DNA of 31,209 bases from Chara braunii (taxonomy: Eukaryota > Streptophyta > Charophyceae > Charales > Characeae), in NCBI GenBank assembly GCA_003427395.1, contig BFEA01000604.1:707095-738303 (forward strand). The letters run 5' to 3'. The stretch's first letter is position 1; each line of letters starts with the position of its first letter. Of this stretch, positions 8,877-18,160 are shown piece after piece. The notes under the pieces were generated by a model. It was not told where the DNA came from, did no database searches, and was given only the letters and a program-made list of their open reading frames with translations. A program made the position numbers and the translations under genes.

Positions 8877-9071
8877 AGAATTCCAGGGGATCTAGAGGAT
8901 CTGGAAAAAGCTTTTGCGGACATCCGCCTAAGCCTACCGGACCGAGAAGGTGGTGAAGTCATGAGGGCACCACCCGGGACGAAACTTAGCTTCCATGCAT
9001 TACCCGTAGGAAAGCTGAAAGTCCAAATCGGAACCCACCACACAGACGCATTAGTGGACGGTGCTGCGGTG
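8877..9071 (+). pseudogene. retropepsin-like protease fragment after an in-frame TAG
   Basis: Directly after the gag TAG the same frame stays open and reads into LKVQIGTHHTDALVDGAA, the start of a retroviral-type aspartic protease. The catalytic Asp codon is at 9057-9059. The residue after it is Gly and the canonical D-[ST]-G is not present. Five codons after the Asp codon, sequence shared with the 4.36-kb repeat begins (TCGAGCGCATCGG at 9072), and the frame stops at a TAG shortly after. Protease flap, reverse transcriptase, RNase H and integrase are all missing, so this copy is truncated. Confidence 0.7.
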
Positions 9072-9082
9072 TCGAGCGCATC

Positions 9083-9113
9083 GGTCCCGCACCGCACGAA
9101 GTAGTGCGGGACC
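9083..9113. repeat. inverted repeat at the left edge of repeat copy 1
   Basis: Perfect 10-bp arms GGTCCCGCAC (9083-9092) and GTGCGGGACC (9104-9113) around an 11-base loop. The second copy (near 24907-24937) has diverged and pairs less well. Confidence 0.85.
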
Positions 9114-10739
9114 CTCCCGGCCTCGTCACGCAGGAGTTGGTCTACACCTTCTGCGAAAATACAAATGGAGCTTCCGCAAACTGCTCCGGCCGAGTGCGCC
9201 AGCCATACCTCTCGCAAGCCCCTAGGACAGGATAGGGCCTACTCGAGGTACGACTTACCTCCACCTTGCGGGAACAGTCACCTCCCTTCGGTGGGCATAT
9301 CCCCACCGAGCTACCAGTCCACAGTACGAAAGCTAATCAGTTGCAATCGCAGCGGTGGACCAGCCGAGGGCGTTTCTCGTTCGCTGTAGCATAGGGGGTA
9401 CGCGCGGTATTACGCCTTTATCGAACCCGCACGTGAACCGACGCACTAGGGAGGCTGAAGTCCCAAGCGCGACTCGTCGTCGGTCGGCTAAAACGCCTCC
9501 CACTTACCGAGCGCAACGCCACACTAAAGCAAAATTAAAATAAACTCTTACACACACATATAAGCAAAAGAAAAAGCAACACACTCCTAGTCCCGTAAGT
9601 ATCAAACCCATCACTGTTCAAAGCGAAAATCGAGTAAGCAGCGTGCGAGAGACTTAATATAAAACCGCGCGGCCGTAGGACCTTCTCATATCGACTAGCA
9701 ATGCAGACGTACGCAAGCGGTCGCAAAGATGGAACGCTATGTGGCGCCCGTAACCTTATGGTCCTCGATAATAGTCGAGGGCCACCTTCGGCACTCAAGT
9801 GTCGGCTGACACGCGCTGAGGGGTTAATCTCTCGACGCTAGACAACCTCCCTGCGCGGTTGAAAACCACACCCTCTTCTGCACCCTGTGCAGAGTGGGTG
9901 GTACGCATGTTCATACCTGTGGTGGCAGTCTTCTCTCATTGCCCTGGAGGCGGACTTCATCATCCAGGGTCTGAACAATGTCAAGGGGTTTGACTTTGAC
10001 GGCTGCCACGGACTACAACGTCCGACTATCAAAATCCAACAAGCAAAATCACTCACTCAGTAAGCGTCCCAATACTCATATATAAAATGATCATATCTCG
10101 AGATACAACAAAAGGAAGGGGGAATAAACCCATCAGATGTGCAGATCGTGCGACACATGGTTGTCATTCTCACTACCTCCAAGGTAGAGCTTGTACACAG
10201 GCTCCACAAAACACTCACCTGCGTAAAACATAAACAATACGACAGCCATATTGCCATACACCAATGTGGTCAACTTTACTGTTCCCTGTAGCTCACACCA
10301 TGCCTCACTCACTCAAGCCCCAACCATAGTCAAACTTTCCATAGAATCTCATAAGTTCCTTGTAATGGCCATTAAAAGAAATCGGGTTAAAACCTTCAAA
10401 TAAACATATTAAATCTCAGGGTCAAGACATCAAGTTGTACAGGTATAAGCAAAGTTGTGTCGTGAGCCGACAAGTCGGCAATCAATCAACCGACCTGTTA
10501 TCAAAGATAACAGATAACAGAAGATGATCCTCGTAGGATCAAGCTGAAACTAGTCCAAATCCTGAGTCAAACGATTAGGAGGACCTGTAGCACAAGACAG
10601 GTCAATATCCCATACTAAAATCATAAGCTCATGGAGAATAATCTCCATATCACAATTCCTCTCAAAATTTCGCCCGATATCGTTAAGCAAGCGCCCAAGG
10701 AAAGGTAGACTCAAAACATAATCTCCCCTATCTAGGGTG

Positions 10740-11340
10740 GATTGCCAGAATGACCACCTATTAAAATATAGTCTAACTTCTCTAAACTAAGAAAATTTCG
10801 GCAACGCTTCCCGTAGGAAAAGTGTCTTCTTAGAATTATACTAGCTCGAATATGAAAATATACGTAATCTTCAACTTTCCAAAGTCAAGTTTTGTCTATC
10901 TCCCTGAATTAGCAAACATTTGGGCAGCACTCCTTTTAAAAAGGGAAACTTTTCAGATTTATACTAACTCAGATTTGAACTCAGAATAACTCGAGTTTCT
11001 GTCAAGACAAAATTTAACTAACTCCTTAGTTTTGTAGAAATTTTGGCATCACTCCCTTTAGAAAAGTGCTAATTCGAGATTCATACAAAGCTAAGTTCAG
11101 ATTTTGAAGACAACTTTAACTCCTTAGAGTCCAATTTTGTCTAACTCCCTGAATTAGCAAAAATTTGGGCAGCACTCCCTTTAGAAAATGAGACTTTCCA
11201 AATTCTTACGAAGTCATGTATACAGAGCAGACAAGTTGAACTTTGAACAACCAAAATTTGACTAACTCCTTGGATTTGCAGAAATTTCGGCAGCGCTTAC
11301 CGTAGAGAAAGAGGCTTGCCAAAATTTAAACAGAGCCAAG
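10740..11340. repeat. five ~121-bp tandem repeats within copy 1
   Basis: The core AAATTTCGGCAGCGCTTCCC (variants AAATTTGGGCAGCACTCCC and similar) followed by a GTAGA or TTAGA and AAA stretch recurs at about 10795, 10917, 11036, 11159 and 11279, giving periods of 119-123 bases. Between cores are diverged TAACTCC-TAGTTTTG-type segments. No coding function is apparent. Confidence 0.8.
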
Positions 11341-11632
11341 AATAAGAAATAATCCTAGAAAATTCAAGAATTGACCTAAGTAAAAAAAAAAGTTATCAAA
11401 GAAAATGCAGTAATTGTAACTAACTCATATCGCTCTAACACGTGGCGAGCAACTAAAGTAACTACCTATCAAACTGAAACTCAGACCAAGTAGTAACCCG
11501 ATTCAGCCATATGCAAGCTAAACCACAAAGATAAGTGCTCTCACTATCCACAAGTCATCCTTGGAAAACAATAGTTCATGGTCTTTCAATGATTTAGCCA
11601 TTTATACCCTGCTTACCTAAGGCGTAAAGCCA

Positions 11633-12506
11633 GGCCACCCAAACTTATGGGACATGGCCAACTTAACCATTGAATATACACAAAACATAGGACACAACTA
11701 CTTTTCTCTTCCTTGGGCATATGACTAGGTCATTCATGTCGCCCTGAACTTTTTAAATATCCCATCTTTATATAATTGTCTGCACTTAATCTTCTAAGGT
11801 TGCATAGGACTGAACTAACTTAAGTTCATCCTGCCCCATCTTACCACCAGTTATATTCTTAATTATACTCTCTTCAGGTTCTGATAGGCTAGAGTCAGAC
11901 CACATAGTAAGCTTATAGAACGGTCTGACTAGCCTGTTCTTAAATATAATAATAATAGAGTATTATAACCAAATTATAACATTTGGGTACCAATATGTGC
12001 GAGGCTTTGAGTCAGACCACCTGAACTTACAGAACAGTCTGACTGTCTACCTGATTGTTTCTCTCTGATCCATTATGTGCGTGGCATTGGCTAGATCACC
12101 TGAACTTACAGAACGATCTGCCCTCTGTCAGGTTTTTTTCCTCATAATAAAAACAGGAAGAGGTTGATCCACCTAAACTTATAGAACAACTCAGACCTCC
12201 TCGTTCAGGAAGAAAAGAAACTGAGAAAACCCAAGAAACAGGGCAACCAAAGACACGTAAACTTATAGAATGCCCTTGGCGCCTGAAAATCAATCACAAT
12301 CACGCCCTCACAAGTCAGAGCAGTCAGGCCACCTAAGCTTATAGAACAGCTTGACCCTCCATACCAAATCACAGCACTGGGTCTCCCCAAACTTATGGGG
12401 ACTTCCCAGCCTCAAGAGCAATGAGACCACCTAAACTTATAGAATGGTCTGACGCTCTACACAATCCAAAATAAACAAAGCACTGGGTCTCCCCAACTCA
12501 TGGGGA
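11633..12506. repeat. array of ten hairpins with different stems and one conserved loop (copy 1)
   Basis: Ten sites share the loop core CCTAAACTTATAGAA (shorter form CCAAACTTATGG), yet the flanking arms differ from site to site while still pairing. Examples: GGCCA+CCC / GGG+TGGCC (11633-11659), AGTCAGACC / GGTCTGACT (11893-11930), AGTCAGAC / GTCTGACT (12010-12044), AGATC / GATCT (12093-12119), AGGGCA / TGCCCT (12240-12276), GTCAGGC / GCTTGAC (12323-12355), CTGGG+TCCCC / GGGGA+CCCAG (12377-12409), AGACCA / TGGTCT (12424-12450). This is covariation between repeats. The transcribed strand is probably minus, giving loop UUCUAUAAGUUUAGG. Confidence 0.8.
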
Positions 12507-13284
12507 CCTCTCTGTCTTAATGACCCAGTCAAACCTCACGCAAAACTGCCTTTCATCCTGCCCTTTTCCAGATGCAATCTCTTTCAACAATCTGCTTTCA
12601 TACACTCAATAAAAGTTGAAGCTGAGATTGGACAAACATTCCTTTACTTAGCCTTCATGTCCTAAAAGTCAAACTCAAAGTCAACGATAAAATACATGCA
12701 ATATACTCAGTCAGAATACAGTGGTATTATATATAGGGGTTATAAATGGCTTTATAAGAGAAAAACAATAGTTACCTATCAGTTCCCTTCCTCCAGAACT
12801 CCTCCTTAGTTCCGGCAAAGCTCCCGCAATTGGTGGGCGGACTCCCCACAGAGTCTTGATGCGGTCTTACGGATTGCGATCCCGCCTGCCACCTTCCTCT
12901 CAGAACCAATAGACTAGACTTAAAATTAGAAGAGCAGAAGGAGGGGTTTCAGACTCTCGAGATACCAGAGGGGGGACAACTCAATTCCCAAGAAAGGGCC
13001 TTGTTGTCTTCGTGCGTCTGAGGGCCCCGCAATGATGGCCAGAACGTACAACAGCCTGGCCAAACCAAAGTCAGACCTTCCGCTGCTAATTTTCCGGCGG
13101 CTCTCCAATTTGCAGCAGCAACCTCTTTCGCGAGCAGGACCAAAACTCCACTGTGCAGTCTAGGACGACTGCCTTTTGAATAAAGCATGTCCCTTATGAT
13201 CCATTCGAGCCTCAGTACTGCAGAGTGACCACAGTGCGCACAACAACCGTGCTTAGCAGCAATGTATCTTGGCAGCGCATTATA

Positions 13285-13294
13285 TCTGATACCA
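13285..13294 (-). other. primer-binding-site-like sequence (initiator tRNA-Met type)
   Basis: On the minus strand this reads TGGTATCAGA, the first ten bases of the plant retrotransposon primer-binding site for initiator methionine tRNA (usual continuation GC, here TA). It is one base from TGTGACA, a typical LTR 3' end. It therefore orients the element minus-strand, with its 5' LTR to the right and its leader to the left. Confidence 0.6.
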
Positions 13295-13393
13295 ATGTCA
13301 CAGTGCCCATTCAGCGATAAACAGCGAGAGGTACGATAGCCCCGGAAATACCCAACAAGGAGCTATTTATTAATGAGAGTATCAAAATGCGGT

Positions 13394-13411
13394 GGGGGGG
13401 GGGGGGGGGGG
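13394..13411 (+). repeat. poly-G run (18 G)
   Basis: Homopolymer of 18 G. Copy 2 has a shorter run of about ten G at 29224-29233 at the homologous position. Length is prone to sequencing error. Confidence 0.9.
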
Positions 13412-14239
13412 AATACAGAGATACGCTGTGCTACCGCAAACGAAGTACACGCAAATATAGGTTGAGCAAACTACCGTCAAGACCAAGGATTACTGCAGCG
13501 GCCCCTGGGCGCCCTGCAATGACGCATGTTCAGAGTCCCACAACAAAAACCACCAACCCGTTATCAAGGTAATTGCCCTATTAAGACCTCCTAGTAGTAA
13601 TAACTACAAATGGCTATCCTTCTCTGTGAGTACGCCCGTGCCTGGTAACCAGTCCCTCTCGCCATCTTTGTTCAAGTTGTGCTTTGTCAAATATGTGAAC
13701 GAGAGTGGGCCCGGTGCTAGAAGCACAGACAGACATGCGCAACGCTTTCCAATGCTGTGCGCCTCACCCCGACTCTCCGTTCACTTTACTCTGGCTACTC
13801 GCCGAAACTCCCAGTGTTGAGTAGCACGTGCTTACATCTTCCTGTTTACTGAAGGCTTGGCATACTGCCACAACCCACCTGCCGCCTCAGGTATTGCACC
13901 TCCTTGGTGGGTGCAACTCCCGCATGTTCCCTCGTTGGAGGCTTGAGCACGGATTCGGCTGCTACGGGGTCCTCCGTAATATCATGAAGGGGTAACCTCG
14001 TCGCAGTCACAAAACTGTTTGTGGTCGTACTTCAGGCTACCGACGCTCTCCAAGTAGAAGGCGAGGGAGGCCATTACCGCGGACCCCACCATGCTCAACT
14101 GCATGACCTCCTCGGCCCGCGCCCCCACACAATCAAGAATCTGTCAATGCCTCGGTCACGCCGGAGTCTCGATGGGCGTGTTCAAAGCCTTTAGCTGCCA
14201 TTTTGGCCACCGTGCCAAGCGTTGACCTCGGTACCAACT

Positions 14240-14269
14240 AAAATAAATAAATAAATAAATAAATAAATA
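14240..14269 (+). repeat. (AAAT)n microsatellite
   Basis: About seven AAAT units inside the candidate LTR. No function inferred. Confidence 0.9.
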
Positions 14270-14460
14270 GCAATAAAAATAACAATACATGCCGCGTGCA
14301 CCTCCTGCCCGTGGTGCCACTCACGCTCAGGTAGGCGCACGTTTGCAGCTCACAGTCAATACCCAATGTGCGCCATTCGCCCTGACGAGGACCTAAATTT
14401 CCTCCCTCGCACACGCCGTCGGCGGGCGAGGACGCACTGGTGTGACATGCAGAAAACACG

Positions 14461-14486
14461 CCAAATACCCTTGTAAGGGTATTTGG
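14461..14486. repeat. perfect 12-bp inverted repeat just outside the candidate LTR
   Basis: Arms CCAAATACCCTT and AAGGGTATTTGG separated by GT. A related palindrome, ATACCCTTGCAAGGGTAT, lies at 29263-29280, just past the right end of repeat copy 2. Confidence 0.85.
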
Positions 14487-16514
14487 TACGACAGCCTACC
14501 CGGACCTTATTAAGCGACGTCCCCGTCGCAACGACTGCTTAGACCAAATATCATTCTAACATAGCCTTCAGAAAAGGTACGAGGTAACTTTCTCGAATTC
14601 TTACCTTCAATTAAAACGATCATTGTATCCACTCCCAACCTTTGCTTCCCCACAAGACGTGGACAGAAGTCCATGGTTAAAAAATATCATTTAATTCCTG
14701 ATCAAAATAACAGTCTACAATAGCCGAATAATCGGCTAAGCACGTACACTTTTCAACCTTTAATCTAACAAAGTGTATAAAACCACCTTCCACCCACTTC
14801 AATCATGGACAGGAAGTCATCCAATACCAAGTTAAGACTTCACCCCTTCTGGTCTCTTTGAGCGATATTTTGTCGCGTTGGGCACCTGAACTATCTAACC
14901 ACCAGTCAAAACTCAAACTCAGCGGTGGTTTGGAATCCAAAGCCTTAATCTTTATGCATTATTTTTCTTTTTACACAATGATCATTCAGACTCAACTCAT
15001 TTATACCCCATTTTTTTTTTTAACTCCTCCTCAGAAGATCACTCCATCGTGGGGATATCACAACTTGATAGGGGTAGACTGATTGAGCTCGTGGCACAAG
15101 TCACGAAGGTATCCTTTGGGTCGGGCCCCGTTAAGCCAAATGCGCCCAAAATATTATTGTTACGTAAAAGCTACTCATTTCTGCTTCTTGCCTCGAATAA
15201 AAGAAAAACTCACTTTTCTTGCTCATAAATTCTACTTTTACGGGTAGGGTTCTTCGCCTTTGTCACTTACTTTATCAATCCTTAGTCATATGTTATGCCT
15301 AGTTCTCATAATCTTTCTCCCGAATGGAACTCACTTTTTCTTTTCAAAATTTCACACTTATTGTCAACGCCACTTTCAACAAAACTATAGCCGATTGGAG
15401 GGCCCCATAATCAGGCCGATCCTTCCTGCTGTAGATGACGCTCTCATTGGCTATTAGTCAAAACTTTTAATTTCTCTAAAGGAGTCTTAATCATGGAAGT
15501 CTCCGTCACAGACTAGACCGCTTGTGGCCCATAATAAGTTGAGTGAAAGACTTACAATCAGCAGGCTTCCACATTGTCCGTGTTGTCTTTATCAACTTTT
15601 ATGTGACTACGCAAGCAGGGATGCCGAATTGAAAGGTTCCTTCCTTACCCCCTGCCACACACAAAACCACCCGGGACTCACAGCCACTGGGCATGCAAAG
15701 GCTTTCTTGCTTGACAGGTTTCCCTGCCATAGATGACACGCTTACTGGCTGCTGAGGACCAACAGAGTGGAATTGTCGATTTTGCCGAGGATAATACTCT
15801 AATTCCATAAATTCTTCTTAAGCCACCCCTTCCTTTCTAGGGTGAGCCTTCCATAAAAAAATTTAAGACTCCTTCCACTATGAAGAAGAATCACCCATAA
15901 AAATCTCTCCGCCATCCTCCCACTCATGGATGGATTTATTTATATAACCTTAAAACACCCTTCACTTGAAAATAGACCTCAAATTTTTGTCAGGCCGCCC
16001 TTGGGCATAACCTCTCTTTTAATATGATTCTCTGGACTCTTTGAGCCTTCCAACGCTCTCTTCACTTCATCATTAACTAAAGTAATACATAAAAAGACTC
16101 ACAAGGCCACTTTGATGAGAATGTCAATGACAACCGAAACACATACGATCCTGCAACCCGAGGGGATCAAAACCCATACCAAAGATGCTTCCCAGAAGAA
16201 AATCAGATTATCCCGAGTCTCCCATTTTTATAAGTCCCAAATCATTCACAATTTCACGTCCCAATCAAACAAAAGACCTTATATAGCGTATCGTACAAGT
16301 CATAATTCACTAACATACACAAAATGATATCAAACGTTCTCGCAAAATTGGTTAAGCGTTAACGTACAGACGACAGCATCTTAAAAGATCTCCACTCGTA
16401 TCTGACAAACGCTAAAGCCAGCTTAGAGAGTGGATAATCAGATCCAAAATATACGCACAACCCCAAAAGTAAAAACGCACCCTCGATATCAGAAATATAT
16501 ACAAGAAGGAACCT
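14487..16514. other. unassigned AT-rich region
   Basis: No ORF with a recognisable motif. A diverged internal repeat is visible: TTCCTGCTGTAGATGACG (about 15424) versus TTCCCTGCCATAGATGACAC (about 15720). It may be remnant retroelement DNA between the candidate LTR and the mitochondrial insertion. Confidence 0.4.
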
Positions 16515-16798
16515 ATGTCTCATAAAACTCATAGGTTCGAAACCAAAAGCAAAATCAGCAGCGATCGCTCATTAGTTCTACCAATCGGGACTACCGCACT
16601 GTCATGGCCTTTTGAGTATCTATTTATTAGTCATTCAAGACTGTTGACACCGTTATGCTTCTCTCTTGCTATGAGAGTGACAATAACAGCTACTGGGAAG
16701 GAAGTGCTGGCGAGCCTCTGCCGCATTGATTTTGACAAAATCGGCAATTTGGGTAATTAACGATAAATGGTCTTTGTTTTGATACAAACAAAAAGAAG

Positions 16799-16949
16799 AT
16801 GGCTATGTTAGAAGGTGCAAAATTAATTGGAGCGGGCTGTGCAACAATCGCATTAGNTGGAGCCGNTGTNGGNATTGGAAACGTGTTTAGTTCTTTGATT
16901 CATTCTGTTGCACGAAATCCTTCATTGGNGAAGCAACTATTTGGTTATG
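16799..16949 (+). pseudogene. atp9: mitochondrial atp9 first exon (ATP synthase subunit c), partial
   Basis: Encodes MLEGAKLIGAGCATIAL, then an N-containing stretch, then GNVFSSLIHSVARNPSL and KQLFGY: the first transmembrane helix, the polar loop and the start of the second helix of the proton-translocating c-ring subunit of mitochondrial ATP synthase. The usual start is the ATG at 16805; an in-frame ATG is also present at 16799. The second helix is missing because a group II intron begins (GTGCG) after base 145 counted from 16805. Cys replaces the usual Ala in GAGCAT. Five N bases fall in the exon, three at the second base of codons where the family has Ala. Not functional here. Confidence 0.9.
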
Positions 16950-17071
16950 GTGCGCCGTGCGTAAGAGGACACACGAAGTGNTGCGCCCTCGTCGACATAT
17001 TCTCTGGGCGTTGGTCACGACTCTCTCTGGCCAGCCGAAAGAAACCAGTTTTCTGGTGACCAACCTTCAAC
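16950..17071 (+). other. 5' end of a group II intron (atp9 intron fragment)
   Basis: Begins GTGCG, the conserved group II 5' boundary, directly after the atp9 exon, followed by a domain I-like start (GTGCGTAAGAGGACACACG). The rest of the intron and the downstream exon are absent: sequence passes into rps1. The right limit is approximate. Confidence 0.65.
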
Positions 17072-17374
17072 GTGCTGATCTCCAATCTCTGTATTCCGAT
17101 TGGAATGAAGAAAGTCGCGTCGTTTGGTGAACCAAAAGTGATTTTGCCTAAACAAATAAAAAAGATATGCAAAAATAAACTAGTTTGGACTGAATTAACA
17201 CAAATATGGCGAAGTGACAATAATCGCGTAAAAGGTTTTTTTTTGAATTCAGTAAATGGAGGCTACGCTGTAGCAATTGCAGGTCATATAGCTTTTCTTC
17301 CGAAGGGTCTTCGAAAAAACCGAAAAGTTTTTCATAGTCAATTGAGAATGTTCTCAATCTTAAAAATGAATCCT
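17072..17374 (+). pseudogene. rps1: mitochondrial rps1 internal fragment
   Basis: Translates to KLVWTELTQIWRSDNNRVKG, FLNSVNGGYAVAIAGHIAFL and FHSQLRMFSILKMNP, which I recognise as the S1-type domain region of plant mitochondrial ribosomal protein S1 (binds mRNA on the small subunit). Both ends are missing. The 5' side joins atp9 intron sequence and the 3' side joins nad6 at 17373-17375, where the two reading frames overlap by a couple of bases. A pure T run at 17238-17246 lies within the frame. The exact start of homology is uncertain; I am confident from about 17105 onward. Confidence 0.8.
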
Positions 17375-17504
17375 TATTTTATTAGTGGCCATGATTGGAG
17401 CTATAGTACTTACCATGCATAAGACTACTGAAGTAAAAAGACAAGATGTTTTTCAAAAAAATATGATAGATTTTCAAAAGACTATAAAAAAAATACGACA
17501 ATAG
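17373..17504 (+). pseudogene. nad6: mitochondrial nad6 3' end, copy a
   Basis: Encodes the C-terminal part of NADH dehydrogenase subunit 6 (complex I, inner membrane): LILLVAMIGAIVLTMHKTTE, then VKRQDVFQKN and a Lys-rich end, stopping at TAG 17502-17504. This is the last transmembrane helix and the matrix tail of the family. The N-terminal four-fifths are absent and replaced by rps1 sequence. From 17411 on it is repeated at 18161 with no indels. Confidence 0.88.
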
Positions 17505-17531
17505 AAAGGTCTCTAGTAGCTCAGTGGTTAG
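17411..17531 (+). repeat. 121-bp duplicated segment, copy a (nad6 end plus tRNA 5' end)
   Basis: Aligns to 18161-18281 at a constant offset of 750 bases with about seven substitutions. It covers the nad6 terminus and the first bases of a downstream tRNA-like sequence, GTCTCTAGTAGCTCAGTGG, at 17509. Both copies end as the tRNA D-arm ends, and unrelated sequence follows. Confidence 0.9.
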
Positions 17532-17849
17532 TCAAATGGATGTTAAGTGCGCCGATTTTGACTTATTTGTGGAGGATGTAGTTTGAACTACGACATTGTT
17601 CAGAACATGTCTAAAACAATACCTTACCTTATCCCAAGCGGCTCGACTCTTGCGAGAGCCGACGAAGGCCTCTAGCGAGCCTCTGGAGGCTCGCCGCAGA
17701 GTTGGAAACAAATATAGGAAACACAGCATGGTAAGTTTCGAGCGGAGACGAAACTTCGTAGTAATAAGATAAATACGCGCAGCTAACTAAATGCCATAAA
17801 GGCTGCGCGTACTCGGGCTTGGTTGGTGGTGATTTCTATATGTACATTC
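17532..17849. other. mitochondrial-type spacer rich in perfect hairpins
   Basis: Holds four clear stem-loops: GGCTC/GAGCC (17640-17660), GCGAGCCTC/GAGGCTCGC (17675-17694, 2-base loop), AAGTTTCG/CGAAACTT (17733-17756), TACGCGCAGC/GCTGCGCGTA (17774-17811). No ORF is supported. GC-rich dispersed hairpins are common in intergenic mitochondrial DNA. Confidence 0.7.
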
Positions 17850-17860
17850 TTACCACCAAC
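17822..17860 (-). terminator. stem-loop overlapping the rps7 stop codon
   Basis: Perfect 9-bp arms GTTGGTGGT (17822-17830) and ACCACCAAC (17852-17860). The second arm includes the last Trp codons and part of the stop of rps7 on the minus strand. Such 3' stem-loops often define plant mitochondrial mRNA ends; the role here is inferred. Confidence 0.5.
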
Positions 17861-17975
17861 GATAATGAGAAAAGCTACGATTTGATTCAGCTAATTTATG
17901 AAGATCATCTCTTTTTTTTCTAGCAAATCCTTGTTTTTTCGAAGCATCCTGTATTTCAGCAGATAAAGATTGGTT
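17850..17975 (-). pseudogene. rps7: mitochondrial rps7 3' end
   Basis: Encodes about 41 C-terminal residues ending [26 protein letters not shown] and stop (TAA, 17852-17850). The K-K-R-x-x-L/T-H-x-(L/M)-A-x-x-N-x-(S/A)-F-x-H-(Y/F)-R-W-W ending is diagnostic of ribosomal protein S7, a small-subunit head protein. The N-terminal part is missing; upstream sequence leads into a tRNA block after about 45 bases. Confidence 0.88.
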
Positions 17976-18020
17976 GCCTGAAAGGAGTATAAGCATGTCT
18001 ACCCCACTTTGTGGCCTTAT

Positions 18021-18070
18021 GGGTATAGCAGGATTTGAACCTGCGACCATTAGGTTAAAAGCCCAATGCT
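18021..18070 (-). pseudogene. trnK: 3' half of tRNA-Lys (UUU)
   Basis: The minus strand reads GCATTGGGCTTTTAACC, TAATGGTCGCAGGTTCAAAT and CCTGCTATACCC: anticodon stem-loop with UUU anticodon, variable loop, T-arm and acceptor 3' strand of a bacterial/mitochondrial-type tRNA-Lys. The acceptor 5' strand and D-arm are missing. In their place, directly upstream in the same orientation, is tRNA-Leu. Confidence 0.85.
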
Positions 18071-18148
18071 AGCGGGACTCGAACCCACAAGGCGCGAAGC
18101 GCCGCTACATCCTAAGTGTGGTGCGTAAACCAATTTCGCCATAGCCGT
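18071..18148 (-). pseudogene. trnL: tRNA-Leu (UAG) lacking its 3' acceptor strand
   Basis: The minus strand begins CGGCTATGGCGAAATTGG, has anticodon loop ACTTAGGAT with anticodon UAG, a class II variable arm GGCGC-GAA-type hairpin (18091-18103), and T-arm GTGGGTTCGAGTCCCGC. The expected acceptor 3' strand (ATAGCCG) is absent. Instead the sequence enters the middle of tRNA-Lys at 18070. The junction is within a few bases of GCTAGC. Confidence 0.85.
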
Positions 18149-18160
18149 TTCTTTCTGGAA

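Larger units (their letters stand above)
9072..13429 (-). repeat. 4.36-kb long direct repeat, copy 1 (probable retroelement leader plus LTR edge)
   Basis: Matches 24896-29254 along its whole length in the same orientation, with small substitutions and few indels; both copies are about 4358-4359 bases long. It starts at TCGAGCGCATCGG in both copies and ends at GATACGCTGT in both. There is no coding region that survives comparison of the two copies. It contains hairpins (9083-9113, and CCTCGA/TCGAGG near 9762), five ~121-bp tandem repeats, the hairpin array and, near the right end, a minus-strand primer-binding-site-like sequence. I read it as the 5' leader of a minus-strand LTR retroelement, broken at its left end where it abuts the plus-strand protease fragment. 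Confidence 0.9.
13296..14447 (-). mobile_element. candidate LTR of the minus-strand element (copy 1)
   Basis: Bounded on the plus strand by TGTCACA (13296-13302) and TGTGACA (14441-14447), a 7-bp terminal inverted repeat with the TG...CA ends of LTRs, about 1.15 kb long. The left edge is next to the primer-binding-site-like sequence. No second full copy is in the window: copy 2 matches only the first ~130 bases (29122-29254). There is no clear polypurine tract on the far side, so the right edge is tentative. Confidence 0.4.

Noticed and set aside
9165-9543. Two adjacent plus-strand ORFs present in both long repeats (also 24979-25357)
   Set aside because: Their lengths are kept but the translations differ at many residues, no more conserved than surrounding non-coding sequence, and no motif is recognisable.
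10740-12506. CRISPR-like array from regularly spaced repeats
   Set aside because: The repeats are imperfect tandem units and hairpins with varied arms; there are no identical direct repeats with unique spacers, and the context is eukaryotic.
13296-14447. Shared LTR joining two tandem minus-strand elements
   Set aside because: No purine-rich tract on the minus strand precedes the right edge and no second full LTR is present for comparison, so it stays only a candidate LTR.
16799-16949. atp9 as a working gene
   Set aside because: The second transmembrane helix is absent, the intron is truncated and the neighbours are other gene fragments.
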